This document shows, in pieces, positions 1-6,570 of a DNA stretch of 12,074 nt (its first letter is position 1; each line of letters begins with the position of its first letter). This DNA is from Phytoactinopolyspora endophytica (lineage in GTDB: Bacteria > Actinomycetota > Actinomycetes > Jiangellales > Jiangellaceae). Location of the stretch: contig NZ_ML142853.1 of the NCBI RefSeq assembly GCF_004138495.1, positions 307,776 through 319,849 of the forward strand, written 5' to 3'. The notes beneath the pieces were generated by a model. That model had not been told where the DNA came from. It saw only the letters and a program-made list of their open reading frames with translations, and did no database searches. The translations under genes and the position numbers were made by a program.

Positions 1-838
1 GGTCGGCCGCGCTATGCCCCGGACGCCACGTGCACCCGACGCCGATCCCCACTACCTGGCCGGTCTCCATGATCCGGCGCACCGCCCGGAAGACGGCGTC
101 GAGCCCCGGGCCACCCGGCGCCGGGAACAGCAGGTCGGGTAGATCGCTGGGGTCGATCACGTCGAGATCGAGGTGGAGGAATATCGGCCCGTCGGGCACG
201 AACGTCGATTCCGGCGCCATGGTCGCCAGCGAGTCTGGCTCCGCAGGCTCGACACCCGCGGACCGCGTGCCACCCTCCGCGGGTACGCCGGCGGCAGGGA
301 ACACGTCCTCGCCGGTGCCGACCGATTCAGCGGTGAAGTCGTAGATGCCCCGTCGCAGGACATCGGACTCGTGCAGGAACTCGATCTCCGCGTGGTCCAG
401 ATCCCGGGCGTCGACCAGCATGACCCGGTTCTCAGCGACCGGCCGCAGACCGAGCGTGTCGCCGATGAGCTCCGGTCGGTAGCCCATCAGCATGCGCAGC
501 GGCATACCACCCAGGTAACCCGACGTGGTGGTCTCCAAGGTCTGCACGTCGCCGTGGCCGTCGAACCAGACGATGGCTGGGTCCAGGCCGGCGCGCTGTA
601 GCCCAGCGACCGTCGCCAGCGATGTCGTGCAGTCTCCAGAAAGCACGATCGGACGCTCACCGGCACGGACGTCGTCCGCGACCATCTCGGCCACCCGCTG
701 GTACAGCTGCGCCATCCGCGCCCACGTGTCGCCGTCGGGCGGGTCGAAATCGACGGTGACGGTCATGTCGGCCGCTACCGGAACGTCGAGAGTCGGCCTG
801 TGCTCATCGAGGTGGTAAGGGACGGATATGCACGACAT
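1..838 (-). CDS. Arginase/ureohydrolase-family protein, 3' end outside window
   Basis: I translated this from the minus strand: 279 codons are present and there is no stop before the window edge. The ureohydrolase fold is shown by LSGDCTTS (residues 67-73), WFDGHGDVQT (91-100) and LHLDLDVIDP (221-230), the three motifs that carry the metal ligands of arginases and agmatinases. Asp93, His95, Asp97, Asp224 and Asp226 match the dinuclear manganese ligands. The first ligand, normally His in GGDHS, is Cys70. A Pro/Gly/Ala/Glu-rich insert (about residues 176-212) lies before the last metal motif. Substrate is uncertain: a guanidino compound is expected, and the Cys argues against simple arginase. 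The ATG at 836-838 is the first start after an in-frame TAG (848-850). It sits six bases after a TAGCTT box, so the message may be leaderless. The gene lies downstream of the aldo/keto reductase with a 91-base gap containing an inverted repeat. Confidence 0.88.
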   Translation of the reverse strand, partial: MSCISVPYHLDEHRPTLDVPVAADMTVTVDFDPPDGDTWARMAQLYQRVAEMVADDVRAGERPIVLSGDCTTSLATVAGLQRAGLDPAIVWFDGHGDVQTLETTTSGYLGGMPLRMLMGYRPELIGDTLGLRPVAENRVMLVDARDLDHAEIEFLHESDVLRRGIYDFTAESVGTGEDVFPAAGVPAEGGTRSAGVEPAEPDSLATMAPESTFVPDGPIFLHLDLDVIDPSDLPDLLFPAPGGPGLDAVFRAVRRIMETGQVVGIGVGCTWRPGHSAAD

Positions 839-844
839 GTACCT

Positions 845-917
845 AAGCTAGTCCATCTTCCTCCGATGATCATCAACGATCAGCCACAGCATCATCGGGC
901 TAACCGTTGATGATCAT
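845..917 (-). promoter_or_regulatory. Candidate promoter and operator of the arginase-family gene
   Basis: A perfect 13-base inverted repeat, ATGATCATCAACG (866-878) and its complement (905-917), flanks a 26-base spacer. Each arm contains the self-complementary octamer ATGATCAT, and their centres are 44 bp apart. CCGATGAT (863-870) can also pair with ATCATCGG (891-898), so two exclusive hairpins are possible. On the minus strand TAGCTT (845-850) could be a -10 box six bases before the ATG. No good -35 box is seen, and the dyad lies where an activator would bind. There is no U-run, so a simple terminator for the upstream reductase is less likely. Confidence 0.45.
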
Positions 918-929
918 GAGAATGTGCCG

Positions 930-1874
930 TCACGACGCGGCGTCGAGGCGGGCCCGATGCTCTTGGTTCAGCTCCATCGCCACGCCGGCGAGCGCCTCGT
1001 CCAGCTGCTCCGCGCCGCTGACCCCGACGATGGGGGTGATCGTTGGCTCACCGCCGGTCAGCCACGCCAGCACCACCTGGTTGCGAGTGGCGCCCAGCTC
1101 GGTCGCCACCTCGTCGAGGACCGCGAGCCGGCGCGTCGTTCCCGGGTGGTCGTACGCCTCGTGCATCCGTTCCGGCTTGCTGTACGCGCCCTCCAGCAGC
1201 GGCGTGTAGGCCCATGCCCACATGTCGTCATTGCTCTGCACGTAGTCGACCATGTCGTCGGTGAGATTGCCGAAGCGGTGCACCTTGCCCTCGATGCGCG
1301 CGAGCGGCCGCGGTAGCAGGTACGAGTAGCTGTGCTGGATCGCCGTGTAACCGGCGATCCCGTCCGCCTCGGCGATCCGCCGAGCCCGTTCCACCATCCA
1401 CAACGGATGGTTGCACACGCCGAGCCGGCCGACTGTGCCGTCGGTGACCAGATCGCCGAACGCGGAGACCGTCTCCTGCAGGTCGGCTGTGCGGTCTTCC
1501 ATGTGCGCCCAGTACATGTCCACCCGGTCGACACCCAACCGCTTCAGGCTCCCCTGAATCCCCTGCCTGATCGCCGCGGCCGACAGGCCCTGCTTCCGCT
1601 CGGGAAACCCGCCGGCGACGGTCGGCTCGGCACCCACCTTGGTGCTGATGTACAGCCGTTCGCGCATGCCGGGCCGGTCGGCCAGCCACCGGCCGATGAT
1701 CTCTTCGCTCTGCCCTCCGAACCCCGTGTGGCTGCCCCAGAACGCATAGCAGTCGGCGGTGTCGAGCATGGTGCCGCCCGCGTCGACGAACCGATCGAGC
1801 AGCTCGCGCGACTCGCGCTCGGGCAGCTTGGTGCCGAAATGCATCGTTCCCAGCACAACGTTGAGCTTCTCCAC
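930..1874 (-). CDS. Aldo/keto reductase family oxidoreductase
   Basis: A 314-residue NAD(P)H-dependent cytosolic oxidoreductase of usual family length. The aldo/keto reductase catalytic tetrad is visible: Asp38 and Tyr43 in LDTADCY, Lys79 in ISTKVG and His124 in YWAHMED. The N-terminal strand motif (VVLGTMHFG, 6-14) and the C-terminal cofactor-binding stretch (PIVGVSGAEQLDEAL, about 281-295) also fit. These enzymes reduce carbonyls of sugars, steroids or xenobiotics; the substrate here is unknown. The start is GTG (1872-1874), preceded by AGGAGGG at 1881-1887 with a 6-base spacer. A MerR-type promoter with a 19-base spacer lies upstream at 1983-2013. Its palindrome nearly matches the one before the MerR gene at 3767, so induction by that regulator is likely. 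Confidence 0.93.
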   Translation of the reverse strand: MEKLNVVLGTMHFGTKLPERESRELLDRFVDAGGTMLDTADCYAFWGSHTGFGGQSEEIIGRWLADRPGMRERLYISTKVGAEPTVAGGFPERKQGLSAAAIRQGIQGSLKRLGVDRVDMYWAHMEDRTADLQETVSAFGDLVTDGTVGRLGVCNHPLWMVERARRIAEADGIAGYTAIQHSYSYLLPRPLARIEGKVHRFGNLTDDMVDYVQSNDDMWAWAYTPLLEGAYSKPERMHEAYDHPGTTRRLAVLDEVATELGATRNQVVLAWLTGGEPTITPIVGVSGAEQLDEALAGVAMELNQEHRARLDAAS

Positions 1875-1982
1875 GGCTTTCCCTCCTGAATGGCCTCTGA
1901 CTCAGACGCCCCGTGCGCGGGATGGCCTCACCCGCGAGTCCGCGGACGCTTCACCGCGCCGTTCGCCGAGGCGTCTGATGAC

Positions 1983-2013
1983 AGCCTGAATGCTGGAGTG
2001 CACTCCAGATCAA
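1983..2013 (-). promoter_or_regulatory. MerR-type promoter/operator of the aldo/keto reductase
   Basis: On the minus strand TTGATC (-35, 2008-2013) and CAGGCT (-10, 1983-1988) are separated by exactly 19 bases. They flank the perfect 16-base palindrome CTGGAGTGCACTCCAG (1993-2008). An over-long 19-base spacer with a central dyad is the hallmark of promoters that MerR-family proteins activate by DNA twisting. The site matches the promoter at 3730-3760 in spacing and in nearly all palindrome bases. The predicted RNA start near 1976 leaves a leader of about 100 bases before the GTG at 1874. That leader includes one arm of a 9-base inverted repeat (1902-1910 with 1970-1978). The remaining sequence to 2143 shows nothing I can assign. 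Confidence 0.72.
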
Positions 2014-2143
2014 GCCCTGGTGGCTTCGGGGGTTTCGTCCGACACCGTTGTGCGCGCTTCGGTGGCGGCTTCCTGCCCTTTGGCCACGCCGACGCGAGCG
2101 CGGCATGGAGGCTCGCCCCCGGCGAATCGAACAGGGCCGCGAG

Positions 2144-2707
2144 TCACCGTCCCAGAGGGCGGTACCGGAGGAGTACAACACCGTTTCCGAATCGGCGTTC
2201 ATCGATAAGCTCGAGGTCGGCGCGCGCGTCGGTCGCTAAGGCCGGCTTTCCCCCACCAAGGACAGTGGGCCAGACGAACAGCTGGCACTCGTCAACCAGC
2301 CCGGCCTTGAATGCCTGGGACGCGAGGTTCGCACCCCCTACGGTGATATCGCTGCTGGCCGCGGCCTTCAGTTCGCGCACTGCGGTGGGGTCGAAGTGGC
2401 GTTCGATTCGGGTGTTGGCGGTCGACGCGGCGGTCAGTGTCGTGGAGTAGACGACCTTGTTCGCTGTCTGCCAGGCGGTCGCGAAGTCGGCCATGAGGTC
2501 GGACTGTGCCGCTAGCCTGGCGTCGGTCTCCCACACGGCCATGGTTTCGTATAGGCGCCGCCCGTAAAGGAACGTGCCCGCGGATAGCAGGAGGTCTGTG
2601 TGGGACCGGAACACCTCGGCGTCCACCGGGCCGAAGTCGAAGGCGCCACGCTCGTCCTCGATGTAGCCGTCCAGAGTCACGTTGGTCGCGTAGATCAGCT
2701 TGGTCAT
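2144..2707 (-). CDS. Dihydrofolate reductase/RibD C-terminal-like protein
   Basis: A 187-residue protein of the DHFR superfamily, of the actinobacterial type annotated as RibD C-terminal domain. Visible motifs are the N-terminal strand MTKLIYATNVTLDGYI, the cofactor-side YGRRLYETM (about 48-56), VGGANLASQAFKAGLVDE (about 122-139) and PTVLGGGKP (about 146-154). Probably an NADPH-dependent reductase; the substrate is unknown, and such genes are not usually the housekeeping folA. An upstream reading frame continues to 2824, but the ATG at 2705-2707 is chosen because it begins the domain and overlaps the stop of the SRPBCC gene as ATGA, with GAAGG about 10 bases upstream. It is the last gene of the ArsR operon. 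It ends 130 bases before the palindrome that controls the aldo/keto reductase. Confidence 0.88.
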   Translation of the reverse strand: MTKLIYATNVTLDGYIEDERGAFDFGPVDAEVFRSHTDLLLSAGTFLYGRRLYETMAVWETDARLAAQSDLMADFATAWQTANKVVYSTTLTAASTANTRIERHFDPTAVRELKAAASSDITVGGANLASQAFKAGLVDECQLFVWPTVLGGGKPALATDARADLELIDERRFGNGVVLLRYRPLGR

Positions 2708-3198
2708 GCCACGACACCTTCCCGATCGGCCGCGACCTGGGCACTTGTTAGCGTGGCGTCCAGCTTGGTGAACGCCTCGAGCCAACCCTGCTCGCTGGGG
2801 CCCGCCAGGTGCGGTGGGAGCCACTGGCGGATCTCGAGTCGCGTGCGCCCCTCGCCCTCGTCGTGGAACTCGACTCGGAATCTTGTTGCGAACGGCTCGA
2901 TGCCCTCCTGCAGTTGGCCGCCTACGTGCATGACGCCCTCAAGCAGTTCGCCGTCTGTGACGTCTGTGAGGTTGACGTAGATGTGAATGCGAAGGTCTGG
3001 CTCGTTGGCAGAGACCTCCGTCCACCGCTGATAGCCGCCGGGACGCACGTCGAAATCGATCTCCTCGCGCGGCAGCGAGTTGCCCGTCAGGCCCCACCAC
3101 TGCGCCAGGTGGTCCGGATCGGTGAAGGCTCGGTAGACGAGCTCACGTGGTGCGTCGAACACGCGCGAGATAGCGAGTTGCAGAGTTTCGGTTTCCAT
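2704..3198 (-). CDS. SRPBCC (AHSA1/START-like) domain protein
   Basis: A 164-residue protein of the bacterial AHSA1 branch of the SRPBCC superfamily, a helix-grip fold with a hydrophobic ligand pocket. The typical opening is present: ISRVFDAPRELVYRAFTDP (about 10-28), followed by LAQWWG (31-36) and FDVRPGGYQRW (about 49-59). The C-terminal helix TKLDATLTSAQVAA closes the fold. The ligand is unknown. The start ATG overlaps the ArsR stop (TAATG) and has AGGAG five bases upstream. The stop overlaps the next start (ATGA), so all three genes should be translated in a coupled way. ArsR-SRPBCC pairs are common in actinobacteria, where the second protein may help sense the signal; that role is inferred. 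Confidence 0.9.
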   Translation of the reverse strand: METETLQLAISRVFDAPRELVYRAFTDPDHLAQWWGLTGNSLPREEIDFDVRPGGYQRWTEVSANEPDLRIHIYVNLTDVTDGELLEGVMHVGGQLQEGIEPFATRFRVEFHDEGEGRTRLEIRQWLPPHLAGPSEQGWLEAFTKLDATLTSAQVAADREGVVA

Positions 3199-3584
3199 TA
3201 GAGCTCCTGGTTGTCAGGGACCTTGGGGTCGTTGGCCATCCGGTCCGTTGCGCGTTCGGCGGCCTGCACCGCGGCAAGGTGGGCATCGAGGCGGGTGAGG
3301 GAGGAGTCCCAGAAGCGCCGGTAGCGATCGATCCAGTCGGCCGCGTCGCGCAGTGGGGCGCCCTGGAGGCGGCTCCCGCGCCACTTACCCGACCGTGTCC
3401 GCGAGATGAGCGCGGCGCGCTCGAGAACCTTCAGGTGTCGCGACACCGCCGGCATCGAGATGGGGAGGGGAGCGGTTAGCTCGGTGACGGTGGCGTCGTG
3501 TTCGGCCAGCTCGACGAGGATTGCCCGGCGAGTCGGGTCCGCGAGCGCTGAGAACACCGCGCTGAGCTGGTCAGTGCCGGCCAT
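3198..3584 (-). CDS. ArsR/SmtB-type winged-helix repressor
   Basis: A 128-residue DNA-binding regulator. The typical entry motif FSALADPTRRAILVEL (11-26) is followed by a helix-turn-helix with recognition helix MPAVSRHLKVLERA (about 44-57) and a wing (about 60-72). No cysteine is present, so the classical metal-sensing ELCVCDL site is missing. This matches the metal-independent subgroup usually found beside SRPBCC genes. The ATG at 3582-3584 is preceded by AAAGGGA. The gene heads the ArsR-SRPBCC-DHFR operon with one-base and four-base overlaps. A long AT-rich inverted repeat begins 11 bases upstream, which strongly suggests autorepression. Confidence 0.93.
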   Translation of the reverse strand: MAGTDQLSAVFSALADPTRRAILVELAEHDATVTELTAPLPISMPAVSRHLKVLERAALISRTRSGKWRGSRLQGAPLRDAADWIDRYRRFWDSSLTRLDAHLAAVQAAERATDRMANDPKVPDNQEL

Positions 3585-3594
3585 CCAAAGTCCC

Positions 3595-3622
3595 TTTCAT
3601 TTAACCAACATGTTAAATGAAA
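3595..3622. promoter_or_regulatory. Candidate ArsR operator, 11+11 bp inverted repeat
   Basis: TTTCATTTAAC (3595-3605) and its exact complement (3612-3622) flank a 6-base spacer, CAACAT. The element is AT-rich in an otherwise GC-rich region and lies 11 bases upstream of the ArsR start codon. A protein bound here would block transcription initiation or early elongation of the operon. This is the usual position and shape of an ArsR autoregulatory site. Confidence 0.7.
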
Positions 3623-3729
3623 CGCGACTCAAGCTCTGCTGTCAAGGGAGGCGTTCACCGGGCGGGCGGACGATACCTCCGTAGCCACCCTGGCCACGGG
3701 GCTTGACGATTTCGAGGCGTGGTCGAACC

Positions 3730-3760
3730 TTGACCTGGAGCGCACTCCAGGTGGGACACT
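3730..3760 (+). promoter_or_regulatory. MerR-type promoter/operator of the MerR gene, leaderless
   Basis: TTGACC (3730-3735), a 19-base spacer and GACACT (3755-3760) form a MerR-type promoter. The dyad CCTGGAG...CTCCAGG sits in the spacer region (3734-3751). The -10 box ends six bases before the ATG at 3767, so transcription would start at or within a base of the start codon. The rest of 3623-3729 shows no further feature that I can support. Confidence 0.72.
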
Positions 3761-3766
3761 CTGCGT

Positions 3767-4165
3767 ATGTCTCAGTACTCTCCATCGGAAGTTGCCGACA
3801 AGACCGGCTTCAGCCTCGATACACTGCGCTACTACGAACGCATCGGGCTCCTTGGGGACATTGCGCGGACTGTCGGCGGCAGGCGGACCTACAGCGATGA
3901 TGACCTGGGCTGGCTGGGCATACTCCAATGTCTGCGCGACACGGGCATGCCGATCGCCGATATGCTCCGCTTCGCCGAGCTCTGCCGAGCGGGTGAGGAC
4001 AACGTCCCTGCACGAGTATCGCTGCTCGAGAGTCACGACGCCTCGGTCGAGGAGAAGATCGCACACCTACGTGCCCAGCAGCAGCGCATCCGCGGCAAGA
4101 TCGATTGGTACAAGTCGACCCTGTCGGCCTCCGAACACGCAGCTGCCGAAGAAGTACTGACGTAG
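3767..4165 (+). CDS. MerR family transcriptional regulator
   Basis: A 132-residue regulator. The N-terminal winged helix reads YSPSEVADKTGFSLDTLRYYERIGLL (4-29), with the conserved RYYE after the first helix-turn-helix, and RRTYSDDDLGWLGILQCLRDTGMPI (about 39-63) continues the family pattern. Residues 84-125 form the long dimerisation helix (EEKIAHLRAQQQRIRGKIDWYK). There is no separate effector domain and no CxxC metal motif, so it belongs to the short group often found beside aldo/keto reductases and other oxidoreductases. Such proteins bind the over-spaced promoter and activate it upon a signal, which is unknown here. It is divergent from the reductase at 930-1874, with the ArsR operon in between. 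No ribosome binding site is needed if the mRNA is leaderless. Confidence 0.93.
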   Translation: MSQYSPSEVADKTGFSLDTLRYYERIGLLGDIARTVGGRRTYSDDDLGWLGILQCLRDTGMPIADMLRFAELCRAGEDNVPARVSLLESHDASVEEKIAHLRAQQQRIRGKIDWYKSTLSASEHAAAEEVLT

Positions 4166-4226
4166 AAGCCCACGCATGGCCTCACACCGGTGATGACGTG
4201 TCATCCCGCTTCCGGTGGCCAGAGTA

Positions 4227-4257
4227 GGCGGGGAGGGAGAATCTCTCCCTCCCCGCC
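4227..4257. terminator. Hairpin between convergent genes, likely bidirectional terminator
   Basis: A perfect 14-base GC-rich stem (4227-4240 with 4244-4257) closes on a three-base loop. It lies between the stop of the MerR gene (4165) and the stop of the acetyltransferase (4318, opposite strand). No T-run follows on either strand, as is common for actinobacterial terminators. Confidence 0.65.
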
Positions 4258-4317
4258 GTTCCCTGACCCCTCCCATCCGCGCACGCCGCGATCACCCAGG
4301 CGACGGGCCGGCCTCCT

Positions 4318-5547
4318 TCAGAACATCTCGTGTGACCACGGCGCGCGGTCCCAGCCGAACGCCGTCGACACTTCCGCGACACTTCCGGGGCGATGCTCGC
4401 CCACGCGACCGGCTGCGGCGAGGGAGCGCAGCGTCGTACCCCCGAGGTAAATGGCGCCGAGCTCGCGGACGTCCATGCTCACATCCGGTTCGGCCGTCGT
4501 AGGCTCGCACGACGCCGACTCGCGGTCACCGGTCAGGTGCCAGCGTCCGGCGTTGCCAGGCAGCATCGCATCGGTGACCTCCAGCACGACGTCGATCGGG
4601 GCCGCGTAACGACGGGTGGTCAGCGCCTGCGGCACATTGACCACCCGGACCCAGAGCCCGGGACGCACAGACGCGCCTAGCGCGTACGAGTTCGTGACCA
4701 GATGCGCCAGCGGCTCGTCCACGGCGGCGAACTCACACCGGACCACCCGCACCAGATCGATCGAGAGCAGGAACCGCCACAGCGCGGAGTAAGCCTCGTC
4801 GGTGGCCGCTATCACTTCGGTGACCAGGGCTTCACCCTGTGGCCCGCGGTTTCCCCAGCTCGGTCTGGTGCGCCACGTCGCGTAGCCCTCAGCACCCGAG
4901 TCACCCTCGTAGACGACGGCTCGTTCCGCGGTCATCCCGTGGCGCCCGCCCTCCGGGTCACGCGTGCGGTGCTCCCATCGCTGATCGGACAGCGACGACA
5001 CGCCGGGCCGCTCCGCGCGCGCACGGTCGTGGATGTCGGCCAGCACCTTCCGCATGTCGGCAGGCGCGCCTTGGCGGAGCCGGCCGGCCAGGGCCTCGCC
5101 CTGAAAGCCGGTCTCCAAGGGCGCGATCTCATAAACCACGTTCCATGATGCAAGGCCATAACCGAACCGCCCGTAGATACCGCCCTCGCTGGCCCAGAGC
5201 GCGGCGATCGGCTCGTCGCCGCGCTCTCGCACAGCGCGCAGCTGTTCGGCCATGATCCGCGTCAGGACACCGCGACGACGGTGCGTCGGCGCCACGACCA
5301 CAGCGGTGACGTGCGCGACAGGTGGCACCGCTCCAGGGACGGTCATCTCTCTGGTGAGCACGCCGGCGGTTCCCACCAAGCGGCCGTCGTCCGCCATCAC
5401 GTGCGTCCGGTCCGGTTCGAAGATCGGTCGCCGAGCCTCGAGCCATTCCTCGTTCGGCGCGTCACGCAGAAACCCTGAGGAGATGAGCGAGGCAAGCTCA
5501 GGCAGGTCATCGGGGGTACAGGTGCGGAGTGTCAGATCATTCGCCAC
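4318..5547 (-). CDS. Eis-like GNAT N-acetyltransferase
   Basis: A 409-residue protein with the three-part layout of the Eis family: an N-terminal GNAT domain, a second GNAT-like domain and a C-terminal sterol-carrier-protein-like domain. The acetyl-CoA pyrophosphate loop is visible in VVVAPTHRRRGVLTRIM (83-99). The family signature ASEGGIYGRFGYG (119-131) holds the tyrosine used as general acid. The protein ends in SHEMF; in mycobacterial Eis the carboxylate of the C-terminal Phe takes part in catalysis, so this end fits an active enzyme. Eis proteins acetylate amines such as aminoglycosides and lysine side chains; the substrate here is not determined. The start is GTG (5545-5547) with AGGGA just upstream. 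It is monocistronic and divergent from the 5662 gene. Confidence 0.9.
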   Translation of the reverse strand: MANDLTLRTCTPDDLPELASLISSGFLRDAPNEEWLEARRPIFEPDRTHVMADDGRLVGTAGVLTREMTVPGAVPPVAHVTAVVVAPTHRRRGVLTRIMAEQLRAVRERGDEPIAALWASEGGIYGRFGYGLASWNVVYEIAPLETGFQGEALAGRLRQGAPADMRKVLADIHDRARAERPGVSSLSDQRWEHRTRDPEGGRHGMTAERAVVYEGDSGAEGYATWRTRPSWGNRGPQGEALVTEVIAATDEAYSALWRFLLSIDLVRVVRCEFAAVDEPLAHLVTNSYALGASVRPGLWVRVVNVPQALTTRRYAAPIDVVLEVTDAMLPGNAGRWHLTGDRESASCEPTTAEPDVSMDVRELGAIYLGGTTLRSLAAAGRVGEHRPGSVAEVSTAFGWDRAPWSHEMF

Positions 5548-5661
5548 TGTCCCTGTCTAACGCACTTCGGGCACCGGCGACCAGTGAATTCCCGGCGCGG
5601 ATCACCCGCCCGAATGCCCGAGATGATCGTTTTCTTCCAGTATTTGCGTGTTTATGCAAGA

Positions 5662-6570
5662 ATGCCCCGGGACCGACGCAAGCGAGGGGGGACCTTGCCA
5701 AGGCAACGGCACAGGAGGCATCGGAGGCGACGCAACGGCGCGAGCCGCGTCGTCGTCATTTCCGCCATAGCCATCGCGATACCGCTCGTCGGCTGGTCCG
5801 CGATCGCACTCGTTTCGAACGACGACGGCTCGTCGCCGTCGTCTGATGCCACGACCGACACTTCGCCACCGGCCAATGACCCGGTCGAAGAGCCGAGCGA
5901 CGACGCGAGCCCAGGCGCCGGTGAGCACGACGACGGCCGGACGGACCCGACGGAGACCAGTCAAGCGAACGACGACGACGTGACCGACAACGATGTGACC
6001 GACGAGGTTGCCGACAGCGACGGCGACGGCGAGCGGCTGGCGGCTGAGGCGATCGAGGCGTGCGCCACCGAGCTGACCGCCGGCCAGGCCGTCGTCACCG
6101 AGGCCAAGACAGGCGTCGGCCACTGGTCCGAGCACATCAACGCCCGCACCGACCTCCTCGAGGGGCGCAACACCGACGCCGAGACCCGGGACATCTGGAA
6201 ACGCACCCGTCTGGCCGGCCCGGGCGACCTCGAGCGATTCGAGGCCGTCTCGTCCACGTACAACCAGCTCTCCGGATGCGATGACCTCGCCGGTATCGAG
6301 GCCCCCGAGGGCTTCCAGGCCGACGTCGAGGAATGTCTGGTCAGAGCCGACCGCACCGAATCCGCAGCGTCCGCCGCTACCGACGCGATGGGCGACTGGG
6401 AGGAACATCTGCAGGCCATGGCAGACCACGCGGACGGCCACATGACGGCAGACCAGGCCCAGGACCAGTGGGTCGAGGCATGGGAAAACGCACCAACCAA
6501 CATCAACGCTTTCAATGAGGCCCGTGATGAGTTGGAACAAGCTCCTGCCTGCTCTGGAGCAGACGAGTAA
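5662..6570 (+). CDS. Membrane-anchored protein with two Cys-bounded helical repeats
   Basis: I do not recognise this 302-residue protein. The N terminus is very basic (Arg/Lys/His-rich, residues 3-24), followed by one hydrophobic segment (about 29-52), which predicts an inside tail and an outside remainder. Residues 54-123 are a disordered Asp/Glu/Ser/Thr/Pro linker. Two modules of exactly 73 residues follow (134-206 and 225-297). Each begins and ends with Cys and aligns with the other without gaps, sharing 16 identities, including G-x-W-x-E-H, an internal Asp-x-Trp, a Pro and a Phe. All four cysteines of the protein are module ends, which suggests disulfides. The start is uncertain: ATG 5662 has no Shine-Dalgarno, while TTG 5695 follows AGGGGG, and both keep the basic tail. 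The 3' end overlaps the next gene by 44 bases, so the two products probably act together. Confidence 0.8.
   Translation: MPRDRRKRGGTLPRQRHRRHRRRRNGASRVVVISAIAIAIPLVGWSAIALVSNDDGSSPSSDATTDTSPPANDPVEEPSDDASPGAGEHDDGRTDPTETSQANDDDVTDNDVTDEVADSDGDGERLAAEAIEACATELTAGQAVVTEAKTGVGHWSEHINARTDLLEGRNTDAETRDIWKRTRLAGPGDLERFEAVSSTYNQLSGCDDLAGIEAPEGFQADVEECLVRADRTESAASAATDAMGDWEEHLQAMADHADGHMTADQAQDQWVEAWENAPTNINAFNEARDELEQAPACSGADE
6061..6279 (+). repeat. First copy of the 73-residue Cys-bounded module
   Basis: Encodes residues 134-206 of the 5662 gene, from a Cys codon at 6061 to a Cys codon at 6277. Identical to the second copy at module positions 1, 15, 20, 22, 24, 25, 28, 31, 35, 38, 44, 46, 54, 60, 69 and 73. 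At the DNA level the copies have diverged, so the duplication is old. Confidence 0.75.
6334..6552 (+). repeat. Second copy of the 73-residue Cys-bounded module
   Basis: Encodes residues 225-297, from a Cys codon at 6334 to a Cys codon at 6550, separated from the first copy by an 18-residue linker. This copy is richer in His and Met (for example ADHADGHM), which could suit metal binding, but no known metal motif is present. Confidence 0.75.

Noticed and set aside
866..917. Inverted repeat as an intrinsic terminator of the reductase gene
   Set aside because: The 26-base loop is large, the stem is not GC-rich and there is no T-run; an operator fits better, though a terminator role is not excluded.
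1951..2202. Minus-strand small open frame between the DHFR-like gene and the reductase
   Set aside because: The Arg/Ser-rich product has no domain and the frame contains the MerR-type promoter; it overlaps the end of the DHFR-like gene.
2708..2824. Upstream extension of the DHFR-like gene
   Set aside because: The extra 39 codons are a shadow of the SRPBCC gene; the ATGA overlap and the domain boundary support the start at 2707.
3629..4066. Minus-strand open frame opposite the MerR gene
   Set aside because: It is antisense to a well-supported regulator and runs across the MerR promoter.
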